Source: Gp6-AA40 sp035764385
Lineage (GTDB): Bacteria > Acidobacteriota > Vicinamibacteria > Vicinamibacterales > UBA2999
Assembly: GCA_035764385.1 (NCBI GenBank)
Contig: DASTZI010000452.1
Location: 1 to 31,212 of the forward strand
Direction: 5' to 3'
Length of the DNA: 31,212 nucleotides
Shown: positions 22,242 to 30,131 of the stretch, piece after piece
Numbering within the stretch: position 1 is the stretch's first letter
How the letters are laid out: each line of letters begins with the position of its first letter
Notes under the pieces: generated by a model
Database searches by the model: none
What the model was told of the DNA's origin: nothing
Seen by the model: the letters and a program-made list of their open reading frames with translations, nothing else
Made by a program: the position numbers and the translations under genes

Positions 22242-23547
22242 GCGTGATCTCCCCACTTTGAGTGACGGCCCATGAGGTCGGACCGTTATAGTGCTGACTC
22301 GGGAACGCCGCCGGATTGGTGACCGGCGTCTTCGTCTGCCCACGACGCGCGATGACTTCCGCGCGCGTCGGCTGCACGTTACCCGCCTCGTCCCAGGCGC
22401 GGCTTTGCAGCACTGCCGGTCCACCGTCCCATTTCCACGGCAGGCGGAAGCGCGTGAACGCTTTCGGCAGCACCGGATCCTGCAGGGCGGCTTCCGCCCA
22501 CGTCTTGCCGCCATCCGCCGTGACCATCACCTTCGCAATGCGGCCGCTGGCCGAATACGCCACGCCTGAAATTTCGTAGAAGCCGGCACCGCTCATTTTC
22601 AGTTCCGGTGATGGATGGGTAATGAACGATTTCACTTCCTGCAGGAAGTAGAACTGATAGGCCTTGCCGTTGGGAAGAATCGGCGCGTAGGTCCGGGCTT
22701 CGTAGTAACTCATCCCGGGCTGATCGACGAGCTTGATTCGTCGCAGCCACTTCACGTTCATGTTGCCTTCCCAACCGGGCAACAACAGGCGCATCGGGTA
22801 CCCATTGCCAGGCATCAGCCGCTCGCCGTTCTGATACAGGGCGATCATCGCGTCGTCGAGCGCTTTGCTCATCGGCACACTGCGGCTCAGCGCCAGCGAA
22901 TCAGCCCCCTCGGCGATCAGCCACTTCGCTCTGGAATCGATGCCGGCTTCTTCGAGCAGCGTCGACAGCATCACGCCGGTCCACTCGGCACACGACACCA
23001 GACCGTGCAGCGTCTGGACGCCCGCCTTCATCGGTTCGTTCGAAAACAGCGGCGCACTGTTGCCCCCGCACTCGACAAACGCCATCCGCGATTGCATCGG
23101 ATAACGGCCGAGGGCATCGAGCGTGAATTCAAGGGGCCGTTTCACCAGGCCATGAATCACGAGACGGTGCTGCGCTGGATCGATATCGGGTGCGCCCGAG
23201 TGCGAGATCACGAAATGCAGTCCGTTCGGTGTAAACGTGCCGTTCACCAAGTGGTGCGGGGTGCGTGCATGCTGTGTGCGCGGCTCGCCCTTCGGATTGG
23301 TCAGCGTCCGGACGACGTGCTTCTCGAATGACGAGGGGGTGGCGTACTCGGGGATCGGTATGCCGGCTTTCGTGCTCCACGGCGCGTCGGCCAGTTGCTG
23401 CGCGGCCGCTGTGTCGCTGAGCGTGTAACCCGTTATCGCCGCAGCCAGCGTGGCGCCGCTGGTCAGAAACGCACGGCGATGGAGCAGACCATTGCCGGCG
23501 GCGAGTTCAAGACGATCGAGCGCGGGTCGCGGCTGCTGGTGTGACAT
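22228..23547 (-). CDS. SoxC-like molybdenum sulfite dehydrogenase subunit
   Basis: A 439-residue Tat-exported oxidoreductase of the sulfite oxidase family. A twin-arginine signal (HRRAFLTSGATLAAA, residues 23-37) comes first. The molybdenum-pterin binding Cys is C160 in VECGGNSAP. The C-terminal dimerisation domain is present (EISGVAYSASGRIAKVMVTA, RFRLPWKWDGG, SRAWDEAGN). Sulfite or a sulfur intermediate is the expected substrate, with electrons passed to the cytochrome next to it. No soxXYZAB genes are seen, so it may work as a stand-alone sulfite dehydrogenase. No strong Shine-Dalgarno before the ATG at 23547; its start overlaps the end of the small gene upstream by 41 bp, which could couple translation. 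Confidence 0.9.
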   Translation of the reverse strand: MSHQQPRPALDRLELAAGNGLLHRRAFLTSGATLAAAITGYTLSDTAAAQQLADAPWSTKAGIPIPEYATPSSFEKHVVRTLTNPKGEPRTQHARTPHHLVNGTFTPNGLHFVISHSGAPDIDPAQHRLVIHGLVKRPLEFTLDALGRYPMQSRMAFVECGGNSAPLFSNEPMKAGVQTLHGLVSCAEWTGVMLSTLLEEAGIDSRAKWLIAEGADSLALSRSVPMSKALDDAMIALYQNGERLMPGNGYPMRLLLPGWEGNMNVKWLRRIKLVDQPGMSYYEARTYAPILPNGKAYQFYFLQEVKSFITHPSPELKMSGAGFYEISGVAYSASGRIAKVMVTADGGKTWAEAALQDPVLPKAFTRFRLPWKWDGGPAVLQSRAWDEAGNVQPTRAEVIARRGQTKTPVTNPAAFPSQHYNGPTSWAVTQSGEITHVYA

Positions 23548-23737
23548 AGCGCCGGGATTCTAGTCCTCGCGCCCGTTGTTCGTCTATTGTGTCCGAGCGG
23601 GCTGCGCACCGCCGGCGCTTTCGATCGTACTCGTCGCGTCGCCGGACCCAGTAGGGACCGCGACCGTCCTCGTCGCAGAGCCATTCCTCGTGCGAGACCA
23701 TCGAATGATTGACAGTCAGGTCGTCATGCATTGCCAT
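23507..23737 (-). CDS. Small basic protein, resembling a DUF899 N-terminus
   Basis: A 76-residue frame. GAGGAG lies six bases before the ATG at 23737, a good ribosome-binding site. The opening HSMVSHEEWL followed by RRRDEYDRKRR recalls the start of DUF899 thioredoxin-like proteins (VSREEWL...RLRDELSRQRR), but the rest of that family, including its active site, is absent, so it is either a remnant or a chance likeness. The C-terminal half is rich in Arg and Ala and low in pattern. It overlaps the first 41 bp of the molybdoenzyme gene in another frame. Alternative reading: a leader peptide. Confidence 0.45.
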   Translation of the reverse strand: MAMHDDLTVNHSMVSHEEWLCDEDGRGPYWVRRRDEYDRKRRRCAARSDTIDEQRARGLESRRYVTPAAATRARSS

Positions 23738-23786
23738 AGACTCTCCTCGAACGGCACAATCATCGCCGAAAGCTGGTTGACACGAC

Positions 23787-25349
23787 ATGGCTGACGCGCA
23801 GACAGCCGGGCCGTCTCTGCAGGCCGAAGACCTCGAACGACTCGCCACAGCCGCCTATCTGAAGGGCCGCGACGAGGAAAGCGAGGATTTCAGAGCTCGC
23901 GCCCACCGGGCGTTCCTCGATCGAGGCGACCGCGAGCGAGCTGCATGGTCTGCATTCTGGCTTGCGTTCGGGCTGCTGCAGCGTGGGGCCAGTGCTCCGG
24001 CATCTGGATGGCTCGCCAGAGCCGAACGGATTCTGGACGAAGCTCACCTCGACTCGGTCGTACGCGGATACCTGCTGATGCCTGTCGCCGTCCGGCGCGT
24101 GGTCACGGGCGACCCTGCCGGAGCCGACGCGACATTCACCGAGGCGGCCGAAATCGCCCGACGATTCGGTGATCGCGATCTGGCGTCGCTGGCCTGTCAC
24201 GGACGCGGGCGCGCGATCATTCGTCTTGGCAACATCACACTGGGGGTGTCGTTGCTCGATGAGGCGATGGTTGCGGTGATGGCCGGTGACGTGGCGCCGA
24301 TCCTGGCCGGCGATATCTACTGCAGCGTACTCGAGGCGTGTCAGGAAATCTTCGACGTGCGACGCGCCTTCGAGTGGACGACCGCGTTCGCACGCTGGTG
24401 TGCAGAGCAGTCGGATCTGATCCGCTATCGAGGCGAGTGCCTGCTCTATCGCGCCGAGGTCATGCAGTTGCGCGGCGAATGGTCCGACGCGATGCGCGAC
24501 GCACGCGACGCGTCCGGATTATTGACGTCGACCCGGCATCCGATGGCGGGGACGGCGTTTTATCGACTGGGTGAGATCCATCGACTCAGGGGTGAGTTCA
24601 CGAAAGCTGAAGCCGCGTATACACGGGCCAACGAGTACGGACGCAACCCCCAGCCCGGACTCTCGTTGCTTCGTCGTGCGCAGGGGCGTATCGGTGATGC
24701 CGCCTCGTCCATTCGTGCCGTGCTTGGCGATACGCGGGCGCGCGCGCGCCGTGTCGATCCCCTTATCGCAGCTGTGGATATCTTCGTCGCGGCCGGCGAA
24801 CGCGAGGATGCGCGCTCGGCTGCCTCAGAGTTGTCCGAGATTGCCCGCGCGATCGGTACCCCGCGTCTGTCTGCCGCATCCGCGCATGCGGACGGTGCGG
24901 TTCTCCTTGCGCACGACGATGTCGCGGGAGCCTCGGCGGCGCTGCGCCACGCCTGCGACACATGGCGCGAGCTTGGGATGGGATACGAGGAGGCGCACAC
25001 GCGTCTGCTCATGGCAAACATCTGCACACGCTGCGGCGATGCGGATGGCTCCGATCTGCACGTCAACGCTGCGCGACAGCTGTTCAAGCAGCTCAACGCC
25101 GCGTCATGCCTCGCACACATCGCGGACCAGGCCAGCAAGGCTCCGCGCACGCGGATCGGCGCGCTCAGCCATCGCGAGGTCGAGGTCCTTCGTCTGCTTG
25201 CCGCCGGCAAAACCAACCGTGAGACCGCGGAGGCGCTGTTCATCAGCGAAAGAACGGTGGCTCGCCATGTCAGCAACATCTTCGACAAGCTCGGCGTGTC
25301 GACCCGTGCCGGCGCCACGGCGTGGGCGTACCAACGCAATCTGATCTAA
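23787..25349 (+). CDS. LuxR-family regulator with TPR-like sensor region
   Basis: A 520-residue regulator. The C-terminus (about 455-515) is a GerE/LuxR helix-turn-helix: LSHREVEVLRLLAAGKTNRE, then ETAEALFISERTVARHVSNI with FDKLGVSTRAGATAWA. The first 430 residues are alpha-helical repeats (for example RGEWSDAMRDARDASGLLTS, YRLGEIHRLRGEFTKAEAAY) like the TPR regions of MalT/LAL regulators, but no N-terminal ATPase (Walker) domain is present. The signal it senses is unknown. Start: ATG at 23787, weak Shine-Dalgarno, 49 bp from the divergent small gene at 23737. Likely controls its neighbours. Confidence 0.88.
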   Translation: MADAQTAGPSLQAEDLERLATAAYLKGRDEESEDFRARAHRAFLDRGDRERAAWSAFWLAFGLLQRGASAPASGWLARAERILDEAHLDSVVRGYLLMPVAVRRVVTGDPAGADATFTEAAEIARRFGDRDLASLACHGRGRAIIRLGNITLGVSLLDEAMVAVMAGDVAPILAGDIYCSVLEACQEIFDVRRAFEWTTAFARWCAEQSDLIRYRGECLLYRAEVMQLRGEWSDAMRDARDASGLLTSTRHPMAGTAFYRLGEIHRLRGEFTKAEAAYTRANEYGRNPQPGLSLLRRAQGRIGDAASSIRAVLGDTRARARRVDPLIAAVDIFVAAGEREDARSAASELSEIARAIGTPRLSAASAHADGAVLLAHDDVAGASAALRHACDTWRELGMGYEEAHTRLLMANICTRCGDADGSDLHVNAARQLFKQLNAASCLAHIADQASKAPRTRIGALSHREVEVLRLLAAGKTNRETAEALFISERTVARHVSNIFDKLGVSTRAGATAWAYQRNLI

Positions 25350-25414
25350 CTGACGTACGCAGAACTACCCAATTTGCCGCACACGACCATTTTGGGTAGT
25401 TCGTCGGATGTCAG
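25350..25414. promoter_or_regulatory. Symmetrical long inverted repeat
   Basis: GAACTACCCAA (25362-25372) pairs with TTGGGTAGTTC (25392-25402), a perfect 11-bp stem. Outside it, seven bases away on both sides, CTGAC (25350-25354) pairs with GTCAG (25410-25414). It sits right after the LuxR-type gene stop and 57 bp before the ATG at 25471. It may end the regulator's mRNA or be a dimer-binding site for it; no T tract follows, which favours the second. Confidence 0.6.
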
Positions 25415-25470
25415 CCGACCATCGCTGTGTTCTTCTCAGTGCGTTGGCGACGATTCAGAGGAGGACAGCG

Positions 25471-25770
25471 ATGTATGTGATCCGTGAGGTCCTGCACTGC
25501 AAACCCGGAAAGGTGCGCCCGATGCTCGAGAAATTCAGGAGCATTTCTGCACTCATGAAGGACACAGGACACGAACCGCTGCGCCTCCTGACCGACGTCA
25601 CGGCCCAACCTTTTTGGACGATCGTCGCCGAGGCGACGGTCGCCAGCATCGAAGATTTCTTCGCCATGGAACAGAAGCTCATGGCGAATGAGGGTCTTCG
25701 CGACACGATGGCCGACTACCACGACCTCGTCGAGAGCGGCCGGCGCGAAATCTACCGGCTGGAGAGTTGA
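25471..25770 (+). CDS. Small dimeric alpha/beta-barrel protein (ABM/NIPSNAP-like)
   Basis: A 99-residue protein: MYVIREVLHCKPGKVRPMLE, then helix and LRLLTDVTAQPFWTIVAEAT, helix SIEDFFAMEQKLM. This is the outline of the antibiotic-biosynthesis monooxygenase or NIPSNAP-like ferredoxin fold, a small dimeric barrel binding organic molecules. No catalytic residues can be assigned. AGAGGAGGA sits 5 bases before the ATG at 25471, which is better than the upstream in-frame starts. It follows the LuxR-type regulator and the inverted repeat, so it is a probable target of that regulator. It is convergent with the hydrolase ending at 25775. Confidence 0.78.
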   Translation: MYVIREVLHCKPGKVRPMLEKFRSISALMKDTGHEPLRLLTDVTAQPFWTIVAEATVASIEDFFAMEQKLMANEGLRDTMADYHDLVESGRREIYRLES

Positions 25771-25774
25771 GCGG

Positions 25775-26806
25775 CTAGCGCGTTCCGGTCTGTGCGGTAG
25801 AACCCTTCAACATCGCATACACGGACGCGATATGAGCTTGCCGGCTCGTGTCCCATCGCTCGAACCCCTTGTAGCCGTCGAGCGTCAACGTGCGCTGAAT
25901 GTCGGAAAGGCTTTTGCCGGCACCGACGCCTGCGGCAACGCCGGTTGCAAGCTCCTCCAGGTAGCGCTGCAGATCCAGCGCATCCTGCTTGCGGCCGGCA
26001 AGGGCGTGCCCAGTGAGCGCGTGGTCATAGTCGATCGCGTTGATTGTTTTCAGTGCGTCGATGTATGCGCCGACGGTCGGGGCGATGCCCTGAGGCAGCC
26101 TTTTGACCTGCAGAATGTCGGCGCTGAATACGGCGCGTTCATCCGGGAAATGCAGCACGACGCTGTCATCGGAGTGCGCGGCGCCGAGCGGGACCATCCT
26201 GACGCGTTTGCCGCCGAGCGTGATCTCGTGCACACTCGAGTAGGTGACGGTCGGGGCGTACACGTCGCTGATAGATCCGCGCGCGATCTCCGCGCTGTTC
26301 ACGATGCCGTCGCGGTTGTAATCGAACAGGTCGAACCGCTGGGCAATCGCACTATTGCCTTTCGCCTCCGCCCGCTCAATGACCCCGTTGCGATTCGTAT
26401 CGAGCGCTGCATCCCCTGAAGGCATCGGCGGGTTGCCTTCCGGCGGAGCAAGCCCGGCCAGCATGTTCACGTGTCCGATAAACTGCGCCGTGTCGGCGAA
26501 CACGACGCCGCCGGACGCATGGTCCCAGTCACGGTGCGTGTAGACGACGTACCGCACCGGCACACGGAACCGGGTCGAGATTTCGTTCTTCAGCCATCTC
26601 GAGAAGTCGCGGTTGATAGGGTCGCTCATGATCACGCCCTCGGACGTGACCAGAAACACCGTGTAGTGGTTGTCGTTCTGCGCGCGATACAGCTGGCCCG
26701 TGATGTTGACGATGCTGCGGGCCGGCTGCTGCTGCGCGGCAGCAGTGGCGCCCAGCACGAGGACAAACATGACGGCGGCGGCGATCGGTCGGCTCATTCG
26801 AATCAT
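25775..26806 (-). CDS. Exported MBL-fold hydrolase with two EF-hand loops
   Basis: A 343-residue exported protein; signal peptide residues 1-25 (ends ATAAAQ). The MBL motif is HRDWDH (residues 91-96): the middle His of HxHxDH is an Asp. Other metal positions are His in AAHSDDS (211), Asp in SADIL (230) and His in TGHALAG (267). Between them lie two canonical 12-residue calcium loops, DTNRNGVIERAE (136-147) and DYNRDGIVNSAE (162-173), separated by 14 residues, i.e. an EF-hand pair inserted in the hydrolase domain. The ATG at 26806 has GGGAGG upstream. It lies 110 bp after the lipoprotein gene and is convergent with the gene at 25471. The calcium effect is inference. Confidence 0.9.
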   Translation of the reverse strand: MIRMSRPIAAAVMFVLVLGATAAAQQQPARSIVNITGQLYRAQNDNHYTVFLVTSEGVIMSDPINRDFSRWLKNEISTRFRVPVRYVVYTHRDWDHASGGVVFADTAQFIGHVNMLAGLAPPEGNPPMPSGDAALDTNRNGVIERAEAKGNSAIAQRFDLFDYNRDGIVNSAEIARGSISDVYAPTVTYSSVHEITLGGKRVRMVPLGAAHSDDSVVLHFPDERAVFSADILQVKRLPQGIAPTVGAYIDALKTINAIDYDHALTGHALAGRKQDALDLQRYLEELATGVAAGVGAGKSLSDIQRTLTLDGYKGFERWDTSRQAHIASVYAMLKGSTAQTGTR

Positions 26807-26899
26807 TGTGGTGCCTCCCACGAGGTCGCCATCGTACCGAAGCAGCCGCGTCTTCGTGATACGGCGAGGAGGGGAGGTTGCCGTAAGCGGTGGCAGTAG

Positions 26900-26913
26900 C
26901 CCGCCTGGGCGGG
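26900..26913 (-). terminator. GC-rich hairpin after the lipoprotein gene
   Basis: CCCGCC and GGCGGG pair tightly around a short loop, three bases past the stop codon at 26917 (minus strand). It may end the six-gene transcript coming from the right; no T tract is seen. Confidence 0.4.
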
Positions 26914-26916
26914 ACG

Positions 26917-27582
26917 TCAGTTTCGCGCGAAGCAGTAGAGGCGCCCGGCGCCGCCGCGCGGAGCAGTATTTGCGCAGCTTTCGTTGTCGTGCGATGAATT
27001 CCACGACGACAGGGCTCCCGCCGGGCTGGCTCCGGGCCCGAGGCCGTCAGAGTGACCGACGCGCGCGCTGATGGCGGACGACTGCGACGTCCAGTCGTTG
27101 CATGTTTTGTCGGGAATCAATGTCCCATCGGCGTTCGAGCCGGTGAGGATGTCGTGTTCCACAGGCGCTGGCGAGCCGGGCCACTGCCCGTTGATCCGAT
27201 GGCCGGTTTCGTCGATCAAGAGCGACGCATCGCCCGTGCGCGAATGCAGCTCGTCGAGGTTCCTCGCCACGAGCACGCCGTTCGCGTTGCGCCACGGGCC
27301 GATGCCGATTCGGCTGCGGGCGTCAACGGGTCTGCCGCCGTTGGCTGGATCGCGATTGGCGCTGAGATACGCGCGCCATTCGTGGCCGCCCGCGCCGGCG
27401 GCCGTGGCCAACTGCTGGCACGTCGCGTCGGCGCCGCTCAGGCCGCCAAGATTTCCCGTCACGCTCCGCGAGCTGGTGACGAAAAAAGTCATCGGGCCGC
27501 TCGGGGTCGACGGGATCACACTCTCGCTCGCGCCGCAGCCGGCGACGAGGACACAGAACAAGACTGCGGACCGCATCTTCAT
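26917..27582 (-). CDS. DUF1554-like lipoprotein
   Basis: A 221-residue lipoprotein: the lipobox LVAGC (Cys16) is followed by a short Ser/Pro linker. The domain opens with MTFFVTSSRSVTGNLGGLSG, GADATCQQLATAAGAGGHEW and RAYLSANRDP, and closes with TCNDWTS and GGAGRLYCFARN. This fits the DUF1554-type lectin-like domain, with paired Cys. Being lipid-anchored, it probably sits at the outer membrane or cell surface. The ATG at 27582 has GAGG six bases before it; the ATG at 27576 is an alternative. It comes last in the series beginning beyond the right edge. Confidence 0.82.
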   Translation of the reverse strand: MKMRSAVLFCVLVAGCGASESVIPSTPSGPMTFFVTSSRSVTGNLGGLSGADATCQQLATAAGAGGHEWRAYLSANRDPANGGRPVDARSRIGIGPWRNANGVLVARNLDELHSRTGDASLLIDETGHRINGQWPGSPAPVEHDILTGSNADGTLIPDKTCNDWTSQSSAISARVGHSDGLGPGASPAGALSSWNSSHDNESCANTAPRGGAGRLYCFARN

Positions 27583-27613
27583 TGCGCGCCTCGTGATGGT
27601 GATCTCGACGTGT

Positions 27614-28426
27614 TCAGTGCTCCGGTGGGCCGTACCCCGCTTCCTTCCAGATCGCCTGCGCGTCGGAGGACGCGAGGTAATCCAGGAGGGCCTTCGCGCC
27701 GGCCGGGTCGCTTGCATGCGCGGAAATGAAGCCGACAACCGGAACCGGCGCCGTGACATTTCGTGGCAGGACGCCGACGATATCGTATTTGTCCTTCTCG
27801 GGAAGCATGTCGCTCAGCATGAGCATCCCGATATCGATGTCGCCGTTTGCGAGTCGCGTCGCCGTCTTGACCGTGTTCCGCGTGGCCTCGGGAGAAATCC
27901 CCTGCGCGCCCGGGCCAAGTTCGACCTCACTTTTCGACGCGACCTGTTCGAAGATTCCGAGCTTGGTCAGCGCTTCCAAGGGCCCCTGTCCCGCGACGGT
28001 GAAGTCGGGATCCTCATAGCCAATTCGTTTGGCGGCGAGGAGCGCTTTCTTCAGTGCGTCCGCCGTCGAAATGTCCGGCTTCGGCCGACCCTTTGGCACG
28101 CCAACCGCGGTGAGGACGGTCGCAATCGGTGTTGCGCTGTTGAGGACGATGCTCCCTGAGGTGAGTGCGCCCGGGAACGGCGCGATGATGAGCGACACGT
28201 CGAGCGGCTGCCCTTTCGCAACCATTCTTCGTGTTTCGACGCCGTTGCCGTAGGTGACTTTCACTTTGCGGCCGGTCTTTGCCTCGAACCCCGTGATGAT
28301 CTTCTGCGTGGGCGCACGCATCGGCCCGACGGCCAGCAGCGTGACCTCACTCTGCGCCTGAACGTGCGCGCCCGCCCAGCCGCACGCGAGCGCGATTGCG
28401 ACGACCGCCGACGGAAGTGCCTTCAT
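27614..28426 (-). CDS. ModA-like periplasmic substrate-binding protein
   Basis: A 270-residue exported binding protein. After the signal peptide (ends HVQAQ) it begins SEVTLLAVGPMRAPTQKIIT, matches the ModA/molybdate-binding type at GRKVKVTYGN and SDAQAIWKEAGY (C-terminal), and has the two-lobe length of that family. No permease or ATPase gene is in the window, so it is an orphan subunit, or it serves a non-transport role. Start: ATG at 28426 has AAGGAAGG before it; the ATG at 28450 directly follows the TGA of the preceding gene and is an alternative. It is 24 bp from LTGxW paralogue 4 and 31 bp before the lipoprotein. Confidence 0.8.
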   Translation of the reverse strand: MKALPSAVVAIALACGWAGAHVQAQSEVTLLAVGPMRAPTQKIITGFEAKTGRKVKVTYGNGVETRRMVAKGQPLDVSLIIAPFPGALTSGSIVLNSATPIATVLTAVGVPKGRPKPDISTADALKKALLAAKRIGYEDPDFTVAGQGPLEALTKLGIFEQVASKSEVELGPGAQGISPEATRNTVKTATRLANGDIDIGMLMLSDMLPEKDKYDIVGVLPRNVTAPVPVVGFISAHASDPAGAKALLDYLASSDAQAIWKEAGYGPPEH

Positions 28427-28450
28427 CGCCGCCTTCCTTACGCGACGCAT

Positions 28451-29320
28451 TCACTGCGCGCGTCGATAGTGCTCGGTGCTGGTGCGCGGTGCGACCTTCA
28501 TCGTCTTCATCTTCTTGATGTACTCGGGGTACAGCGTTTCCTCACCGCCCAGCGCGGCTTCGAGCGGGATCCCGTACTCGGTGGCAAAGTCGGCCAGGAT
28601 ATCGTTCTTGCCTGGCATGAAGCTCGGCACCTTGCCTGCGGCGATGATCGTGCCGTCCGGGCTGATTTCGCACGGAAACGGCGGAATGATCTGGGTGGGA
28701 TCGAAGATCCAGCTCGACGCGCGGATGTACGGCGCCGTCAGATACAGCGGGTCGTTGATGATGAAGACGATCGTCAGAAGATTGCCGTAGCGATGCACCC
28801 GCGTCGTCACCGTCGCCCGTTCGCTCTTCGGCACGCCCGTGCGCGTGAGATACGCCTCTTTCAGATGCGTGGTCGTGTAGACGAGCGTGTTCCGCTCCCA
28901 GTGCCCGGTTGAAAATCCCGACCATTTGTGGGGTGCGTTCGCTGACGGCTGCGGACGCCCGTCCATATAAATCACCTGCTCCGGCTCCTGCCACGCCACG
29001 TGAAGACGCAAGCCGACCGGCTGACGTGTTTCGTTGTCCGTTTCCGTCGTAATGCGCAGCTGCGAGACGGAGACGCGCAGCCCGATATCGATTGGATGCG
29101 GACGGCACAGGTTTTCGGGAAGGTCGAGTTGATCAGGATGCCAGCTCTCCGCTCTCAGTCGCCCCGCTTCGTTGATCGGGATACCTGTGTAGTCGCCGAT
29201 GTCCATGTGCGTGTTGTAAACACGCGGTGACCATTCGCCCGTCACATCGACCTGCGCGCGCGCGGGTCGGCTTGCGACGAGGAGGAGCACGAGAATCAGC
29301 GCGGTTCGTTTGCTCTGCAT
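28451..29320 (-). CDS. Exported LTGxW-family protein, paralogue 4
   Basis: A 289-residue exported protein. The signal peptide (KRTALILVLLLVASRPARAQ) precedes VDVTGEWSPRV, the LTGxW-like start. The family's central landmarks are there: EQVIYMDGRPQPSANAPHKW, GFSTGHWERNTLVYTTTHLK, and then TTRVHRYGNLLTIVFIINDP. In place of the late Cys block it has PFPCEISPD. Its start overlaps the last 25 bp of the gene before it, so the two are coupled; an ATG at 29335 is also possible. It is more diverged than paralogues 1-3. Together with paralogue 5 it forms a pair whose products may bind one another; this is inference. Confidence 0.8.
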   Translation of the reverse strand: MQSKRTALILVLLLVASRPARAQVDVTGEWSPRVYNTHMDIGDYTGIPINEAGRLRAESWHPDQLDLPENLCRPHPIDIGLRVSVSQLRITTETDNETRQPVGLRLHVAWQEPEQVIYMDGRPQPSANAPHKWSGFSTGHWERNTLVYTTTHLKEAYLTRTGVPKSERATVTTRVHRYGNLLTIVFIINDPLYLTAPYIRASSWIFDPTQIIPPFPCEISPDGTIIAAGKVPSFMPGKNDILADFATEYGIPLEAALGGEETLYPEYIKKMKTMKVAPRTSTEHYRRAQ

Positions 29321-30129
29321 GGCGTCGGATCCCATCCGGATGCGTCCGGAAGTTTCTTGAAGTGCGCGTGCATGATGAGCGGCTCGATCAGGTACTGCGG
29401 ATCGTTGACCATCGTCGTCACGCCGAGCCACGTGTTCTTGGTGTACGGGTCGGAAAACACGTCGAAGTATTCCTCGACGACCGCGTTGGCGCTGTAGGGG
29501 ACGCCGTTCTTCTGCAGGTAGCCTGGACGCATGCGCGTCGTCACGACCTGGAGGTAATCCGCCGTTCTCTGCTGCGCCTTGTCGACGACGAGCCGGCCTT
29601 CTTTGTCCTGCACTGGTCCGCCTTGCCCATCGCGACGATCTCTGGGTTCGTCTCCGCCCCACGTGGCGGCCGAATAGCCCTGCCATGACGGCTTTTCATT
29701 GGCGGGTGGCGAGCCGCCGAAACGGAACAGGCGCGTCTGCGTTCCGGAATCCGTGTCGAGACGCAACGTGTTGTCGTCCTGCCAGGTGATGTGCAGTCGC
29801 CCGGGTACCTGCAGGAGCGCCGCCGCGCCGTACGATCGGCACGCCTCGCCGCCGGCTTCATCTTTCGCTGGATCCCACAACGCCGCGACTCGACGTCCTT
29901 CGGGGTTGAGCGGAACTTGTATGTAGTCGTTCTTGTCCGGCACCAGCATCCGGAAACGCCACTTCTCCGTGACCTCCGACACCCAGTAACCGGTGTAGTC
30001 GTCCGGCGCCGCCGCGCGTGCTGACCCTGGCGCACCAGCCTGGGCGGCGGCTGAACGCTGCGCGGCGAAACGAGCCGAGAGCAGCAGCAACGCCGCGACG
30101 GTGATCAGAACAACTCGACGCGAGTCCAT
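29296..30129 (-). CDS. Exported LTGxW-family protein, paralogue 5 (divergent)
   Basis: A 277-residue exported protein; signal peptide residues 1-29. It begins DDYTGYWVSEVTEKWRFRML, an LTGxW-like opening, but lacks the DGR/GDTLVVDT centre in its usual form. It keeps ALWDPAKDEAGGEACRSYGA, GRLHITWQDDNTLRLDTDSG, GVPYSANAVVEEYFDVFSD and VNDPQYLIEPLIMHAHFKK. The last segment runs parallel to VEDSDYLLEPW in paralogue 2, which is the best evidence of kinship. Treated as a remote member of the same family. It starts two bases after the DUF6152 stop and overlaps paralogue 4. Confidence 0.75.
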   Translation of the reverse strand: MDSRRVVLITVAALLLLSARFAAQRSAAAQAGAPGSARAAAPDDYTGYWVSEVTEKWRFRMLVPDKNDYIQVPLNPEGRRVAALWDPAKDEAGGEACRSYGAAALLQVPGRLHITWQDDNTLRLDTDSGTQTRLFRFGGSPPANEKPSWQGYSAATWGGDEPRDRRDGQGGPVQDKEGRLVVDKAQQRTADYLQVVTTRMRPGYLQKNGVPYSANAVVEEYFDVFSDPYTKNTWLGVTTMVNDPQYLIEPLIMHAHFKKLPDASGWDPTPCRANEPR

Positions 30130-30131
30130 GA

